The notes under the pieces are model-generated. The model made no database searches. It had not been told where the DNA came from and saw nothing but the letters and a program-made list of their open reading frames with translations. This document shows, piece by piece, positions 24,738 to 34,999 of a stretch of 64,000 nucleotides of DNA. The translations under genes were made by a program, and so were the position numbers. Each line of letters opens with the position of its first letter. The first letter of the stretch is position 1. The stretch comes from JAHFUA01 sp963733935 (GTDB lineage: Bacteria > Acidobacteriota > Terriglobia > Terriglobales > Acidobacteriaceae): positions 1 to 64,000 of the forward strand of contig CAVTEQ010000012.1 in the NCBI GenBank assembly GCA_963733935.1, written 5' to 3'.

Positions 24738-26288
24738 CTATTCCCACTCAATCGTTCCCGGCGGCTTCGACGTGGTGTCGTACACCACGCGGTTGATCCC
24801 CTTCACCTCGTTCACAATCCGCGTAGAAATGCGCTTGAGCACTTCCCACGGCAGCTCGGCCACGTCGGCGGTCATGCCGTCTTCGGAGTTCACGGCGCGG
24901 ACGGCGCAGGTGTAGGCGTAAGTGCGGGCGTCGCCCATCACGCCCACCGACATCACCGGCAGCAGCACGGCGAATGATTGCCAGATTTTGTTGTAGAGCC
25001 CGGCGCGCTTGATCTCGCCCACCACGATGTCATCAGCCTCGCGCAGCAACTCCAGGCGCTCGCGCGTGACCTCGCCCAGAATGCGCACCGCGAGTCCAGG
25101 CCCGGGGAAAGGCTGCCGCTGCAGGATTTCCTCGGGCATTCCCAGGTCGCGGCCGATGCGGCGAACTTCATCCTTGAACAGGTCTTTTAGCGGCTCGATC
25201 AGCTTGAGCTTCATATCCTCGGGCAAGCCGCCGACGTTGTGATGGCTCTTGATGGTCTGCGACGGCCCGCGCACAGAGCGCGATTCGATCACATCGGGAT
25301 AGAGCGTTCCCTGCACCAGCCACTCCACGTAGCCGTGCTGCTGCTCGATGCGATGCGCTTCTTCGTCGAAGACCGCGATGAATTCATTGCCGATAATCTT
25401 GCGCTTGCGCTCCGGGTCGGTGACCCCCGCGAGTTTTGTCAGGAAGCGGTCGGTCGCATCCACCGCCAGCAGGTTCAGGCCGAGTTTCTCGCGCAGGCTC
25501 TGCTGCACTTTCTCGAACTCGTTCTTGCGCAGGACGCCATTGTTGACGAACACGCAGGTCAGGCGCTCGCCGATGGCGCGATGCACGAGCGTGGCGGCCA
25601 CGGAAGAATCGACGCCGCCGGAAAGTGCGCAGATAGCGCGGCCGTCGCCGACCGTTCGGCGAATCGAGGCCACGGTCTCGTCGATAAAGTGCTGGTTCGT
25701 CCACTCCGGCCGCGCGTGGCAGATGCCGAAGATGAAATTCTTCAGGATCTCCGTTCCCTGGCGCGTGTGGTGCACTTCGGGATGGAACTGCACAGCGTAC
25801 AGATTGCGCTTGGGGTCCTCGATGGCAGCAACGGTGGCGTTCTGCGTGCGCGCCACCAGCTTGAAGCCGGGCGGCAGCTCCAGCGCCTCGTCGCCGTGCG
25901 ACATCCAGACCGACATCTCCGCCGGCAGTTCCTGGAACAGCCGCGATCCGTTCAGCACCTGGACGACCGCGTGGCCGTACTCGCGCTTCTCCGCAGCGCG
26001 CACTTTGCCGCCGAGCTTGTGCGCCATGAGCTGCAGTCCATAGCAGATGCCGAGCACCGGTAGGCCGAGCGCGAAGACGCGATCGTCGGCGCTGGGCGCG
26101 TCATGGTCATACACCGACGATGGCCCTCCCGAGAGCACGATGCCCACGGGCGAATAGCTGTGGATCTCGTCCACCGAAGCGGTGCACGGCAGGACTACCG
26201 AGAAGACTTTCTGTTCGCGGATGCGGCGCGCGATGAGCTGCGAATACTGCGCGCCAAAATCGAGGACAACGATGGACTGCGCTTCCAT
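24738..26288 (-). CDS. guaA: GMP synthase (glutamine-hydrolysing)
   Basis: 516 aa, full length. N-terminal class I glutamine amidotransferase: VVLDFGAQYSQLIARRIRE, VLGICYGLQLMAHKLGG with the nucleophile Cys near residue 84, and QFHPEVHHT. ATP-pyrophosphatase: ICALSGGVDSSVAATLV near 225. C-terminal dimerisation domain ends in GTIEWE. Converts XMP to GMP. Start at MEAQSIVVLDFG, five codons inside the longest frame, with no strong site before either. Confidence 0.97.
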   Translation of the reverse strand: MEAQSIVVLDFGAQYSQLIARRIREQKVFSVVLPCTASVDEIHSYSPVGIVLSGGPSSVYDHDAPSADDRVFALGLPVLGICYGLQLMAHKLGGKVRAAEKREYGHAVVQVLNGSRLFQELPAEMSVWMSHGDEALELPPGFKLVARTQNATVAAIEDPKRNLYAVQFHPEVHHTRQGTEILKNFIFGICHARPEWTNQHFIDETVASIRRTVGDGRAICALSGGVDSSVAATLVHRAIGERLTCVFVNNGVLRKNEFEKVQQSLREKLGLNLLAVDATDRFLTKLAGVTDPERKRKIIGNEFIAVFDEEAHRIEQQHGYVEWLVQGTLYPDVIESRSVRGPSQTIKSHHNVGGLPEDMKLKLIEPLKDLFKDEVRRIGRDLGMPEEILQRQPFPGPGLAVRILGEVTRERLELLREADDIVVGEIKRAGLYNKIWQSFAVLLPVMSVGVMGDARTYAYTCAVRAVNSEDGMTADVAELPWEVLKRISTRIVNEVKGINRVVYDTTSKPPGTIEWE

Positions 26289-26336
26289 AAATAAAGATGA
26301 CAAAATCCGAGGACAGTGTAAAGCGAGAAACGATTC

Positions 26337-27309
26337 CTAGCTAATTCCTACCAATGGCTCGGGACCAGGCACGGGCGGCTCCGGCTCCGGCGCAACCGGC
26401 TCCGGTTCAACCGCAACCGGCGCGAGCGGCGGCCTGCGGTCGTCTTTCATCGATTGCCACGTACGCTGCCAGGCGCGCGATGTAGACAGCATCCACCAGA
26501 GCGAAATATGCCAGGGTGATGGCGGCCAGGAAAAACAGGCTCACACCCGGAGGCCTTTGCCGGCCAGCGCCAATGCCAGCAGGCTGATAACTGTGAAGAA
26601 GGCGAACAACACAGCGTGAATCGTGCCGAAGACGGCGCCCGCGCCGGCAAACTTCCCGGCATGGCGCCGGAAAAGGCCGATGGCCGCTGCAACGACGGCG
26701 GCAAACGTGTCGTGACCCGTCGCGCGCGGCGGAGATCGCTCGCCAGGAAAGGAACCAGTTCAGACGCGAACGCACCGCGGCAACCGCGGTTGCGAGCGCC
26801 ACAAAGACCACGAGGAAAATGCCCGCGCGAACCTCGTCCCCAGCACCCGCCGCACGCCCGGCGACGATCAACGCTCCCAGGTATCCAATCAGCGCAGCCA
26901 CGGTAACGCTCGCCCGCAGGAAGCTGAGCCCGAACTGTGGCGCAAGCGACACCGAGGCCTCGCGGCGAAGCAGCGCCTTCAGCGTGGCCGCGCGGCCGAG
27001 GCTGGCAGCCGCAATCCAGATGATGCAAATTGCCGGCAGCATGATCGCGATCACGATCGCCAGCCGCGGACCGCTGCCGCGAACAATCTGCCCGATCACA
27101 TCGGCGATCAGCCATGGGATTCGGCTGCGCAGCAGCAACATCTCCATCCCGGTGATCGGCAGAGTGCTCAGGTAAGCGAGAGACGAAGCGATCACGAGCG
27201 CCGATGCCGCCACGCCAAAGCTCCAGCGCCAGGCGATCTCGGCCAGCACAATCGCCGGCTCGCGGAATGCAGTCCGAAAACCTTCGCTGATGGGAGACTC
27301 TGAAGACAT
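26337..27309 (-). CDS. Polytopic membrane protein of unknown function, several frame breaks
   Basis: Begins MSSESPISEGFRTAFREPAI and reads as an integral membrane protein with about six hydrophobic helices (FGVAASALVIASSLAYL, LAIVIAIMLPAICIIWIAA, GIFLVVFVALATAVAAV and, in a second frame, AVLFAFFTVISLLALALA, then back in frame VSLFFLAAITLAYFALV). A Pro/Glu-rich tail (VEPEPVAPEPEPPVPGPEP) ends in a third frame at the TAG at 26337-26339. Three single-base indels are needed. No family recognised. It lies between guaA and leuS on the same strand. Confidence 0.5.
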
Positions 27310-27324
27310 AGAACGCCAACAAAC

Positions 27325-27389
27325 GCCACGGATTACACGGATCGGACACGGATCGGAAAAAATCCGCTTAATCCGTGCGAATCCGTGGC
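27325..27389. repeat. Inverted repeat, GCCACGGATT words
   Basis: Left arm gccacggattacacggatcg, right arm taatccgtgcgaatccgtggc. Second copy of the family at 24659-24724; the two differ in spacing words but keep the outermost ten bases identical. Occupies the leuS 3' end to membrane-protein 5' gap. Confidence 0.8.
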
Positions 27390-27394
27390 TTTTA

Positions 27395-29917
27395 TTACCG
27401 CATCACGAGGTTGACCAGCTTGCCCGGTACGACTATTGCCTTGACTACCTTCTTGCTGTCGAGCGCGGCCTGGACCTTGGGGGCCGCGAGCGCCAGCCGC
27501 TGCAGCTCTTCTTCGGACAAGCCCGCGGCAACGAAGAGCCGGTCGCGAATCTTGCCGTTGATCTGCACTACGATCTCGACTTCCTCTTCCTTGGCCAGCG
27601 CGGGATCGTAGTTAGGCCAGGGCGCGCGCAGCAGGCTCGAAGTTTCGCCCAGCATCTCCCACAGCTCGTGCGCAAGATAGGGAGCGAAGGGGTGCAACAT
27701 GAGCACAAAATTCCGCTGAAAGGTTTTTTGCACCTGCGAGCTCATCGCCGCCTGCTTCTCCATCTCGCCGCCCTCGAGGACAAGATTCAGCAGCTCCATC
27801 AACGCAGCAATGGAAGTATTGAAGTGCCAGCGGCCGTTGAAGTCCTCGGTGACCCGGCGGATGGTCTGGTGCAGTTTGCGCAGAATCCTGCGATCTGCCG
27901 GTTGCGGTTCCGGCGGCGATTCATGTGTCGTCGAGAAGAAACGATAAATCCTCGCCAGGAAACGGCTGATACCTTCCAGCCCTGCGTCCTGCCAATCGAG
28001 CTCGCGATCGGGCGAAGTGGCGAAGAGCGTATACATGCGCGTCGCATCCGCCCCATAACGCGCGATCATGTCGTCGGGGATCACCAGGTTCCCCAGACTT
28101 TTCGACATCTTGGCGCCATCTTTGATGATCATGCCCTGGGTGAACAGGCGCTCGACCGGCTCCGAGTTGGCGACTAGGCCCAGGTCGCGCATGACTTTGG
28201 TCCAGAAGCGCGAATAGATAAGGTGCAAAATCGCGTGCTCGACTCCGCCGATGTATTGGTCGATCTCGAACCAGTAGGCGATGGTCTTGCGATCCACGGG
28301 CGCGGTCGTCATGGTCGGATCGGTATAGCGATAGAAGTACCAGGACGAATCAACGAAGGTGTCCATGGTGTCGGTCTCGCGCCGCGCCGGACCACCGCAG
28401 GCCGGACACTTCGCGTTGACCCATTCCTCGACCCTGCCCAGCGGCGAACCGCCGGTGAGAGTGATGTCCACGTTCTCGGGGAGAACGACGGGCAAATCCT
28501 TCTCCGGAACGGGCACGATGCCGCAGTGCTCGCAATAGAGCATGGGGATGGGCGTTCCCCAATAGCGCTGGCGCGAGATCCCCCAGTCTTTGAGCCGATA
28601 CGTGACTGCGGCTTTGCCGAAGCCGCCGCGCTCGGCGTCCTGCGCCATGCGCTGCATGGCCTCGTCACAGGAGAGTTGGTCGTAGGGGCCTGAGTTGATC
28701 AACATGCTGTCGGTGCCGCTGTAAGGCAGCATGGCGACGTCTCCCTTGCCGGCTTCGGGCGGTTCGCCCTCGCGCCGCGGCAGGATGACTATGCGAACCT
28801 CGAGGCCGTACTTCTTGGCGAACTCGAAGTCGCGCTCATCGTGCGCCGGCACGGACATGATCGCGCCCGTCCCATAATCCATCAAAACGTAGTTCGCCAC
28901 CCAGATCGGCACTTTCTCGTTGTTGTACGGATTGATGGCGTTGCGGCCGGTGAAGACACCGTGCTTCTCGATCTCGCCCACATCGCCGGCTTCCTTGGCG
29001 TGGCGCTGCTCGGCCGTCAACTGGTCCACCTTGGTGTACAGTTCGGTATTGTCGCCGACCAGGTCGGCGACCAGCGGATGCTCGGGGGCAAGCTGCACCG
29101 AGGTCGCGCCGAAAATCGTGTCCACGCGCGTGGTGAACACCGAGATCTTGTCGCCCGCCGGCCCTGCTGGGCCATCGAGTTTGAAGTCCACCAGCGTGCC
29201 CTGGCTGCGGCCGATCCAGTTGCGCTGCATGGTGCGGACTTTCTCCGGCCAGCCGGGAAGGCGGTCGAGATCGTCGAGCAGTTCCTGTTGGTAGTTCGTG
29301 GTTCGCAGGAACCACTGCTCGAGGTCGCGTTGCTGGACCCGCGTCTCGGCATGCCGCCAGCAGCAGCCGTCGACGACTTGTTCGTTCGCCAAAACCGTCG
29401 CGCACTCCGGACACCAGTTCACCCGGCTCTTCTTGCGGTACGCGAGCCCGCGCTCGTACATCTTCAAAAAGAACCATTGGTTCCAGCGGTAGTACTCCGG
29501 CAGGCAGGTGGTGACTTCCTTCGACCAGTCGTAGGCGAAGCCCAGGCGCTTCATCTGCGCCTTCATGTGCGCGATGTTGGAGAGCGTCCACTGCTTGGGC
29601 GGCGTGTTGTTCTTGATGGCGGCGTTCTCGGCGGGCAGGCCGAATGCGTCCCAGCCCATGGGGTGGAGCACGTTGTGGCCCTTCATCCACATGTAGCGCG
29701 CCAGCGCGTCGCCGATGGAGTAGTTGCGCACGTGCCCCATGTGCAGCGCGCCCGAGGGATACGGCAGCATCTCCAGCACGTAGTACTTCGGACGCGGCGA
29801 ATCGAAGGGCTCGGCGCGGAACAGCTCCGGCTGTTGCTCCCAGCGCGCCGACCACTTCTCCTCGATGCGCTGCGGATCGTAGCGCGAGTCTCCAGGTTGG
29901 GTATTCGGGTGGGGCAT
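27395..29917 (-). CDS. leuS: Leucyl-tRNA synthetase
   Basis: 840 aa, full length class Ia synthetase. HIGH-type motif PYPSGALHMGHVRNYSIG near residue 52; zinc-type CPECATVLANEQVVDG; editing CP1 domain with VFTTRVDTIFGATSVQLAPEHP; GTDTMDTFVDSSWYF-like WYFYRYTDP; KMSKS loop DGAKMSKSLGN near 600; and a C-terminal anticodon domain ending in KAIVVPGKLVNLV. Uninterrupted, in contrast to several neighbours. Start MPHPNTQPGDSRYDP with no competing site. Confidence 0.97.
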   Translation of the reverse strand: MPHPNTQPGDSRYDPQRIEEKWSARWEQQPELFRAEPFDSPRPKYYVLEMLPYPSGALHMGHVRNYSIGDALARYMWMKGHNVLHPMGWDAFGLPAENAAIKNNTPPKQWTLSNIAHMKAQMKRLGFAYDWSKEVTTCLPEYYRWNQWFFLKMYERGLAYRKKSRVNWCPECATVLANEQVVDGCCWRHAETRVQQRDLEQWFLRTTNYQQELLDDLDRLPGWPEKVRTMQRNWIGRSQGTLVDFKLDGPAGPAGDKISVFTTRVDTIFGATSVQLAPEHPLVADLVGDNTELYTKVDQLTAEQRHAKEAGDVGEIEKHGVFTGRNAINPYNNEKVPIWVANYVLMDYGTGAIMSVPAHDERDFEFAKKYGLEVRIVILPRREGEPPEAGKGDVAMLPYSGTDSMLINSGPYDQLSCDEAMQRMAQDAERGGFGKAAVTYRLKDWGISRQRYWGTPIPMLYCEHCGIVPVPEKDLPVVLPENVDITLTGGSPLGRVEEWVNAKCPACGGPARRETDTMDTFVDSSWYFYRYTDPTMTTAPVDRKTIAYWFEIDQYIGGVEHAILHLIYSRFWTKVMRDLGLVANSEPVERLFTQGMIIKDGAKMSKSLGNLVIPDDMIARYGADATRMYTLFATSPDRELDWQDAGLEGISRFLARIYRFFSTTHESPPEPQPADRRILRKLHQTIRRVTEDFNGRWHFNTSIAALMELLNLVLEGGEMEKQAAMSSQVQKTFQRNFVLMLHPFAPYLAHELWEMLGETSSLLRAPWPNYDPALAKEEEVEIVVQINGKIRDRLFVAAGLSEEELQRLALAAPKVQAALDSKKVVKAIVVPGKLVNLVMR

Positions 29918-29978
29918 TGCTCAAATGGAACTCATGCCAAAGATTACTTTTTGATTCTACACGGAGGGCGACGCACAC

Positions 29979-29997
29979 CTACTCTGCTGCAGAGTAG
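29979..29997. repeat. Short perfect palindrome upstream of leuS
   Basis: ctactctgc-t-gcagagtag, nine-base arms around a single base. Lies 62 bp upstream of the leuS start, at the left edge of a larger GC-rich repeat. Could be an operator or part of the repeat. Confidence 0.5.
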
Positions 29998-29999
29998 AT

Positions 30000-30094
30000 G
30001 TAGCGCCGGCATCCTGCCGGCTGTCCTGAGGGCGTCCCGCCCTCAGGGCGTGGGCGAGACGCCCACGCGACAGCCGCCGAGACGGCGGCGCTAC
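30000..30094. repeat. GTAGCGCC...GGCGCTAC composite inverted repeat
   Basis: Starts gtagcgccggcatcctgccg and ends gccgagacggcggcgctac, with nested hairpins on gggcgtcccgccc and gggcgagacgccc. Related half copies occur at 42311, 47489, 52138 and 55199, all ending in GCGCTAC. It fills the space between divergent leuS and the sulfite-oxidase-like gene. Confidence 0.8.
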
Positions 30095-30149
30095 GTGCGG
30101 GCGGCACGCCTTTGACGAAACTTCCTCCCTCGCCGCACATCCAACTGTC

Positions 30150-30761
30150 ATGCTGTTCGAAGGCAATGAGCGCAAGCAATTAGAGCAGAAGATGCGCGAG
30201 GCCGGCCGTCTGCCGCCCGGGCAGGCAGCGACGCTGAAGTGGCCGGTCTTGCAATACGGATCGGTGCCGAAATTCGATGCCGCGCGCTGGGACTTCCGCA
30301 TCACCGGACTGGTGGAGCAGCCGGTGCGGCTCACGTGGGAAGAATTCAACCGCCTGCCAAAGTCCACCGTCACCAGCGATTTCCACTGCGTTACCCGCTG
30401 GAGCCGCTTCGATAATCGCTGGGAGGGCGTGCTCTTCCGCGACATGCTCAAGCTGGTGAAGCTCAAGCCCGGCGCCGCTTATGTGCTGGTGCATGCCGAG
30501 CAGGGTTACACGGCGAATGTGCCGCTCGCCGACCTCGACCGCGACAACGTGCTCTTCGCCACCCACCACGACGGGCAGCCGCTCGAGCCCGACCATGGCT
30601 ATCCGCTCCGGCTCGTCGTGCCGCACCTGTACGCTTGGAAATCAGTGAAGTGGGTGCGCGGCCTGGAATTCCTGGACCACGACGCGCCCGGCTTCTGGGA
30701 GCAGAACGGGTATCACATGTATGGAGACCCGTTTAAAGAGCAGCGGTTCGATACGGACTAA
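30150..30761 (+). CDS. Sulfite oxidase-like molybdopterin oxidoreductase
   Basis: 203 aa. WDFRITGLVEQPVRLTWEEFNRLP, then SDFHCVTRWSRFDNRWEGV with the molybdenum-ligating cysteine near residue 79, YTANVPLADL and HGYPLRLVVPHLYAWKSVKWVRGLEF. This is the compact, cytoplasmic sulfite-oxidase-like family related to YedY/MsrP, without Tat signal or dimerisation domain. Substrate unknown; sulfoxide or sulfite chemistry is only a family expectation. No heme partner gene (MsrQ) is adjacent. Confidence 0.88.
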   Translation: MLFEGNERKQLEQKMREAGRLPPGQAATLKWPVLQYGSVPKFDAARWDFRITGLVEQPVRLTWEEFNRLPKSTVTSDFHCVTRWSRFDNRWEGVLFRDMLKLVKLKPGAAYVLVHAEQGYTANVPLADLDRDNVLFATHHDGQPLEPDHGYPLRLVVPHLYAWKSVKWVRGLEFLDHDAPGFWEQNGYHMYGDPFKEQRFDTD

Positions 30762-30767
30762 GGATTC

Positions 30768-31661
30768 TCAGACCTTTGTAACTTCGCTGCGCACTATTTC
30801 CAGATACGCCGAGACCAATCCCCAAAGGTACAGTCCGGACAGGGCCACAAGGCAGACCTCGCCCAGATGGACATAGCAATCGACCATTCTTGTAACAGAC
30901 CAGCCGTACATTTCGGTGAGCAGGCTGGGATCGGAGAGGTTCACTCCCTCGATCTCTCCGAACGGAAGGTCTTCATACGGTCCTGACCATAGCAAGAAGA
31001 CGTGCACGAAGCTCAGCGCCCCGATGACCAGCAATCCCCAGCGAAGGCCCCAACTCTTATACAGGGTGCTGTCGCGCGGAGCGTAAAACGTGGCCATCAG
31101 GACTGTGGCCAGCACCATTGCGCCGCCATCCCCGAAAAAAACGATCAGGGCCCCCGCAGGCACACTTAGGGCGATCAGTTGCAGGACGAGCACTGCGCCG
31201 GCGGCAAAAACCCATACCCACCGCTGCGCCTGCCACGCTTTATATCCCCCAAAAAGAATGGCGGCTGAAAGAGCCAGAACGATGTACCAGGACCGTTGTT
31301 CTCCATGTGGGGTGACCCAGAGCAGGGGGACTGCCCAGCGGCCGGTAAGCCAGGCAGTGATGGCGTGCCCGCTCTCGTGCAGAACCATTGCGAGCATGCC
31401 TGCCGCCATTCGAAGGCCCGTGCCCGCGACCAGGCGCGCCACGAGCAATGCCAACGGAAGCGCGAGTGTCCGATACTTCAGCTCCCTGCGGGCATCGTCT
31501 CGGACAGTATCAGACGCAGGCGCTGAGGGAGTCACGGGCACGGAACGACCAGCCTGCGCGGCTCCGTCGAGCGCTGCCTGGTATCGCGCGAAGACGATTC
31601 CGCACTTCAGACACTCGGTGGTCTGCAATTCATGATCGAATTGACACTTTGGGCAGCGCAT
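30768..31661 (-). CDS. Zinc-ribbon membrane protein with HExxH (M50-like)
   Basis: 297 aa. An N-terminal zinc ribbon, MRCPKCQFDHELQTTECLKCG, supplies two CxxC pairs. After a linker come at least six hydrophobic segments; one starts AMVLHESGHAITAWLTGRW, an HExxH motif followed by hydrophobic residues as in M50-type site-2 proteases. A clear LDG-type third ligand motif was not found, so protease activity is uncertain; transport or sensing is possible. Start at MRCPKC, which lies 11 bp beyond the thrC stop, suggests coupling to thrC. Confidence 0.6.
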   Translation of the reverse strand: MRCPKCQFDHELQTTECLKCGIVFARYQAALDGAAQAGRSVPVTPSAPASDTVRDDARRELKYRTLALPLALLVARLVAGTGLRMAAGMLAMVLHESGHAITAWLTGRWAVPLLWVTPHGEQRSWYIVLALSAAILFGGYKAWQAQRWVWVFAAGAVLVLQLIALSVPAGALIVFFGDGGAMVLATVLMATFYAPRDSTLYKSWGLRWGLLVIGALSFVHVFLLWSGPYEDLPFGEIEGVNLSDPSLLTEMYGWSVTRMVDCYVHLGEVCLVALSGLYLWGLVSAYLEIVRSEVTKV

Positions 31662-31671
31662 CCGTGGATAT

Positions 31672-32870
31672 CTAGTACGGCCCGATGATTCCGCCGATTG
31701 CACGGGTTTGCGGCGCTTTCTTCTCCGCCGCGGCAATGACGTCGACGTATTTCAGTCCGGAACCGGTGTTGAGCAGCACGACCTTCTGCTCCGGCTGGAA
31801 GAATCCACTTTCCAGCAGGCGGCGATAACCGGCCAGCGCGGCAGCACCTTCGGGAGCGGCGAAGATGCCTTCGTGGCTTGCCCAGGTGCGCAGGGCGTCC
31901 ATGATCTCGGCGTCGGTAACAGCGAGTGCCGCGCCCTGGCTCTGGCGGAGAATGTCCAGCACAAGGTAATCGGCATAGGCCTTGGGAACGCGCAGACCGG
32001 CGGCCACCGTCGCGGCATTTGGCCAAGGGATCGGATGCCGCCTTCCCTTCATCCCATGCTTTAACAATGGGCGCGCAACCGGTGGATTGAACGGAAATCA
32101 TGCGCGGTCGCTTCTTGCCAATCCAACCCAGAGCCTCCATTTCTTCAAAGGCCTTCCACATGCCGATCAGGCCGACGCCACCGCCGGTGGGGTAGACGAT
32201 TGCGTCGGGCACCTCCCATCCCAATTGCTCCGCGATCTCGTAGGCCATGGTCTTCTTGCCTTCCACCCGAAAGGGCTCCTTGAGGGTGGAGATATCGAAC
32301 CAGCCTTCGCGCTCTTTGCGCTCGGCGACCATGCGGGCGCAGTCGCTGATGAGGCCGTCCACCAGAGTGACCCGCGCGCCATAGCTGCGGCACTCGACCA
32401 GGTTCGCCTGCGGGAACATCGCGTGGCATGAAGATGTGCGCTTCAATTCCGGCAGCCGCGGCATACGCAGCCAGAGCGCTGGCAGCATTGCCCGCCGATG
32501 GGACGGCCAGCTTCTTCAGCCCATAGGCTCGCGCCATGGTCACGGCCACGCACAGCCCGCGCGCCTTGAACGTGCCGGTGGGATTCAGGCCTTCGTCTTT
32601 AATCCAGACGTTTGAGTATTGGCGGCTACGAAGCAGAGGCGTAAAGCCTTCGCCCAGGGAAACCGGTTCGGCGTCGGGCAGTACCTCGGAGTAGCGCCAC
32701 ATGCTGGCGGCGCGACCGGCGAGCATCGCCGGGGTGAATCGCCCGCGCAGCGCTCCGAGGTCGTAGCGAACGTAGAGCGAGCCGCCATCCTTGGGGCAGA
32801 TGGTTCGTGGCTCGTCCGAGGAGAGGCGCGCACCGCACTTCGAGCACTCCAGGAAGGCGACCTTCGCCAT
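31672..32870 (-). CDS. thrC: Threonine synthase, two frameshifts
   Basis: About 399 aa when repaired. N-terminal zinc-ribbon-like CSKCGARLSSDEPRTICPKDGG, then SLGEGFTPLLRSR, the PLP-lysine segment GLNPTGTFKARGLCVAV, AVPSAGNAASALAAYAAAAG, TGGGVGLIGMWKAFEEM and VVLLNTGSGLKYVD. Converts O-phosphohomoserine to threonine. Frame changes occur near 32415 (MPRDVP to PQANLVECRSYG) and near 32035 (DEGKAASD to PIPWPNAATV). Both breaks fall in highly conserved stretches, so errors in the sequence are more likely than loss. Start at MAKVAFLECSKCG. Confidence 0.85.
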
Positions 32871-33124
32871 AGCCGGGGAAGTGTAACAAAGTGGCGGCAT
32901 GCGCCCTGGACGGGACGGTTCCCGGAACGAAACGGACAGGTACTAGCGTAACTGCCGGAATCACTGGTCTTTCTTATCTAATAGCCGACAAATTCCTTGG
33001 AGGGCATCCAGCGTTTTGCGCGCTGGAGCACTCTAACGTGGGGTCCGGCGTTGCCACCTGCAACCGCCGGAAAAAAATGAGGGACCGCGGGTAAAGAGAC
33101 ATTGGCGCGGCGGGTGGGGAATCC

Positions 33125-34069
33125 ATGCGCAGAAAAACGTTCGCATTGGCATTAGGGTTGTTGGGGCTCGGGGGGGCTGCATTCGCCCAGCAGCCGGCCA
33201 CACTTCGTCTGGCGAAATCCGCCCTGTGGACGACCGAAGAAGCGCCCTTCGTGGTGCAGAGCCAGGTGGCTGAGGTCGCTGTCCAGCTTGCGGTCACAGA
33301 CCGCAGCGGCAAGCCGGTGACCGGACTCAGCCCCGACGATTTGCAGATCCTGGAAAACGGCAAGCCGGCGGCGATCACCGAGCTTCGCCGCGAGGACGAA
33401 CTGCCGCTGCGCCTCGCGCTGGTGGTCGACTGGAGCGATTCCATGCAGAAGGACCTGAAGTTCGAGCGCCAGGTAGCGCTCGACTTCCTGCGCACGGTGC
33501 TACGGCCAGACGTTGACCAAGCGGCTGTGATTGGGTTTCGTTATCGGGTGGAGACGACGCAAGCGCTGACCGGCGATGCCGACCGTCTCGAAGCAGGGCT
33601 GCGCCCGGTGGCCGGCGTGTCGCTCAGTTCCGTCTATGACGCACTGATTGCGGCAACCGATGAATTGCGCAACACCGACTCGTCCCTTCCCCAGCGCCGG
33701 GCCATCGTGCTGCTGAGCGACGGCGAGGACAACGTCAGCGCCCACAGCCTGTCCGACGTTCTGCAAGCCGCGCAGCGGGCCAATGTCACCATTTACACCA
33801 TCACTCCCAGACGCCGGCGGGTAAGGTCCGCCGGCGACAAAGTCCTGCTGGACCTGGCTCGGGGCACCGGCGGGCGAACGTTTTTTATTCCTCCCGCGGG
33901 CGAGCAACCGGCGTTTGCCAAGATCGCGCAGGATCTGCGGCTGGGATACGCGGTGTACTTCAAGCCAGGCACGCCGGGCGGCGACCGCTTCCGCTCGCTG
34001 GAAATTATCGCTCGCGATCCCAACCTGCAGGTATCGGCGCGGCGCGGCTATTACGCCGGCGGGGAGTAG
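33125..34069 (+). CDS. Secreted VWFA-domain protein, acidobacterial type (3)
   Basis: 314 aa. Signal peptide MRRKTFALALGLLGLGGAAFA, then VQLAVTDRSGKPVTGLSPDDLQILENG and VWFA core with VVDWSDSMQKDL (MIDAS DxSxS intact), VSLSSVYDALI and IVLLSDGEDNVS, ending LRLGYAVYFKPG and ARRGYYAGGE. Third member of the family in the window but unlinked to the pair at 16-18 kb and with a shorter N-terminus. Role unknown. Preceded by a 250-bp gap in which no other gene or clear signal was seen. Confidence 0.85.
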   Translation: MRRKTFALALGLLGLGGAAFAQQPATLRLAKSALWTTEEAPFVVQSQVAEVAVQLAVTDRSGKPVTGLSPDDLQILENGKPAAITELRREDELPLRLALVVDWSDSMQKDLKFERQVALDFLRTVLRPDVDQAAVIGFRYRVETTQALTGDADRLEAGLRPVAGVSLSSVYDALIAATDELRNTDSSLPQRRAIVLLSDGEDNVSAHSLSDVLQAAQRANVTIYTITPRRRRVRSAGDKVLLDLARGTGGRTFFIPPAGEQPAFAKIAQDLRLGYAVYFKPGTPGGDRFRSLEIIARDPNLQVSARRGYYAGGE

Positions 34070-34134
34070 GCGAGAGCGGATTTCCACCGCCAAGACGGGC
34101 CTTCTGGGGGACCCAGGCTGCTAGAATCACGGCA

Positions 34135-34974
34135 GTGAACCCGGCCATACGACTGCTCGCGATCGATATCGACGGCACTCTTCTCGATCCCCAATTTCAG
34201 GTTTCCGCGGCTAATCTCGCCGCGCTGAAGCGCGCACATCAGGCTGGGGTCGAGATCGTGCTGGTCACGGGACGGCGTCACCAGTTCGCCCTGCCCATCG
34301 CGCAGTCGCTTGGCTTGGACCTCTGGCTCATCAGTTCGAACGGCGCGGTTACCCGCTCGGCCCAAGGTGAACTCTTCCATCGCGACCTGCTCCCCGCGCA
34401 GACGGCGCGCGATCTGATTGCGCTGATGGAGCCATACCGCGGCAACCTGGTGCTCACCTTCGACCGCGAGGGAAAGGGAGCTTTGGCGCTGGAGCGAACC
34501 GAAGAACTGACTTCCCACATCCAGCGCTGGATCGAAAACAACCTGCAATACATTGACTTCGTGGTCCCCATCGAGCGGGCGCTGGTGACGGACCCGATTC
34601 AAGCCATGTTCTGCGGGACCATCGCGCGCATGCAGGAGGCGGAAGGGCGGCTTCGAGCGGCTCCCCTGGCCGACCGCATTACCGTCCTCAAGACCCGCTA
34701 TGATGCGCGCGACCTGGTAATCGTCGACGTGCTGAACCAGGGCTGTTCCAAAGGACATGCCCTGGAGCGGTGGGCCCGCCATCGTGGCCTTACGCGGGAA
34801 CAGGTCATGGCCATCGGTGACAACTATAATGACGTCGAGATGCTCGAATTCGCCGGTGTTCCGGTTATCATGGGCAATGCCCGCGAGGATCTGAAGCAGA
34901 ACGGCTGGCGGGTAACCCTCTCCAATGAAGAAAGCGGTGTGGCCGCGGCGGTGGAGGGAGTGCTGTTCGGGTAG
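34135..34974 (+). CDS. HAD-superfamily Cof-type phosphatase
   Basis: 279 aa. Motif I LLAIDIDGTLLDP with the nucleophile and acid Asp near residue 9, motif II LVTGRRHQ, motif III lysine near NQGCSKGHALERW and motif IV VMAIGDNYNDVEMLEFAG, with a C2B cap between. Family members dephosphorylate sugar phosphates or FMN and similar substrates. GTG start; the upstream site is weak. Followed closely by a lytic transglycosylase. Confidence 0.88.
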   Translation: MNPAIRLLAIDIDGTLLDPQFQVSAANLAALKRAHQAGVEIVLVTGRRHQFALPIAQSLGLDLWLISSNGAVTRSAQGELFHRDLLPAQTARDLIALMEPYRGNLVLTFDREGKGALALERTEELTSHIQRWIENNLQYIDFVVPIERALVTDPIQAMFCGTIARMQEAEGRLRAAPLADRITVLKTRYDARDLVIVDVLNQGCSKGHALERWARHRGLTREQVMAIGDNYNDVEMLEFAGVPVIMGNAREDLKQNGWRVTLSNEESGVAAAVEGVLFG

Positions 34975-34999
34975 ATGAGTACATTTTCTCAAACGCGGA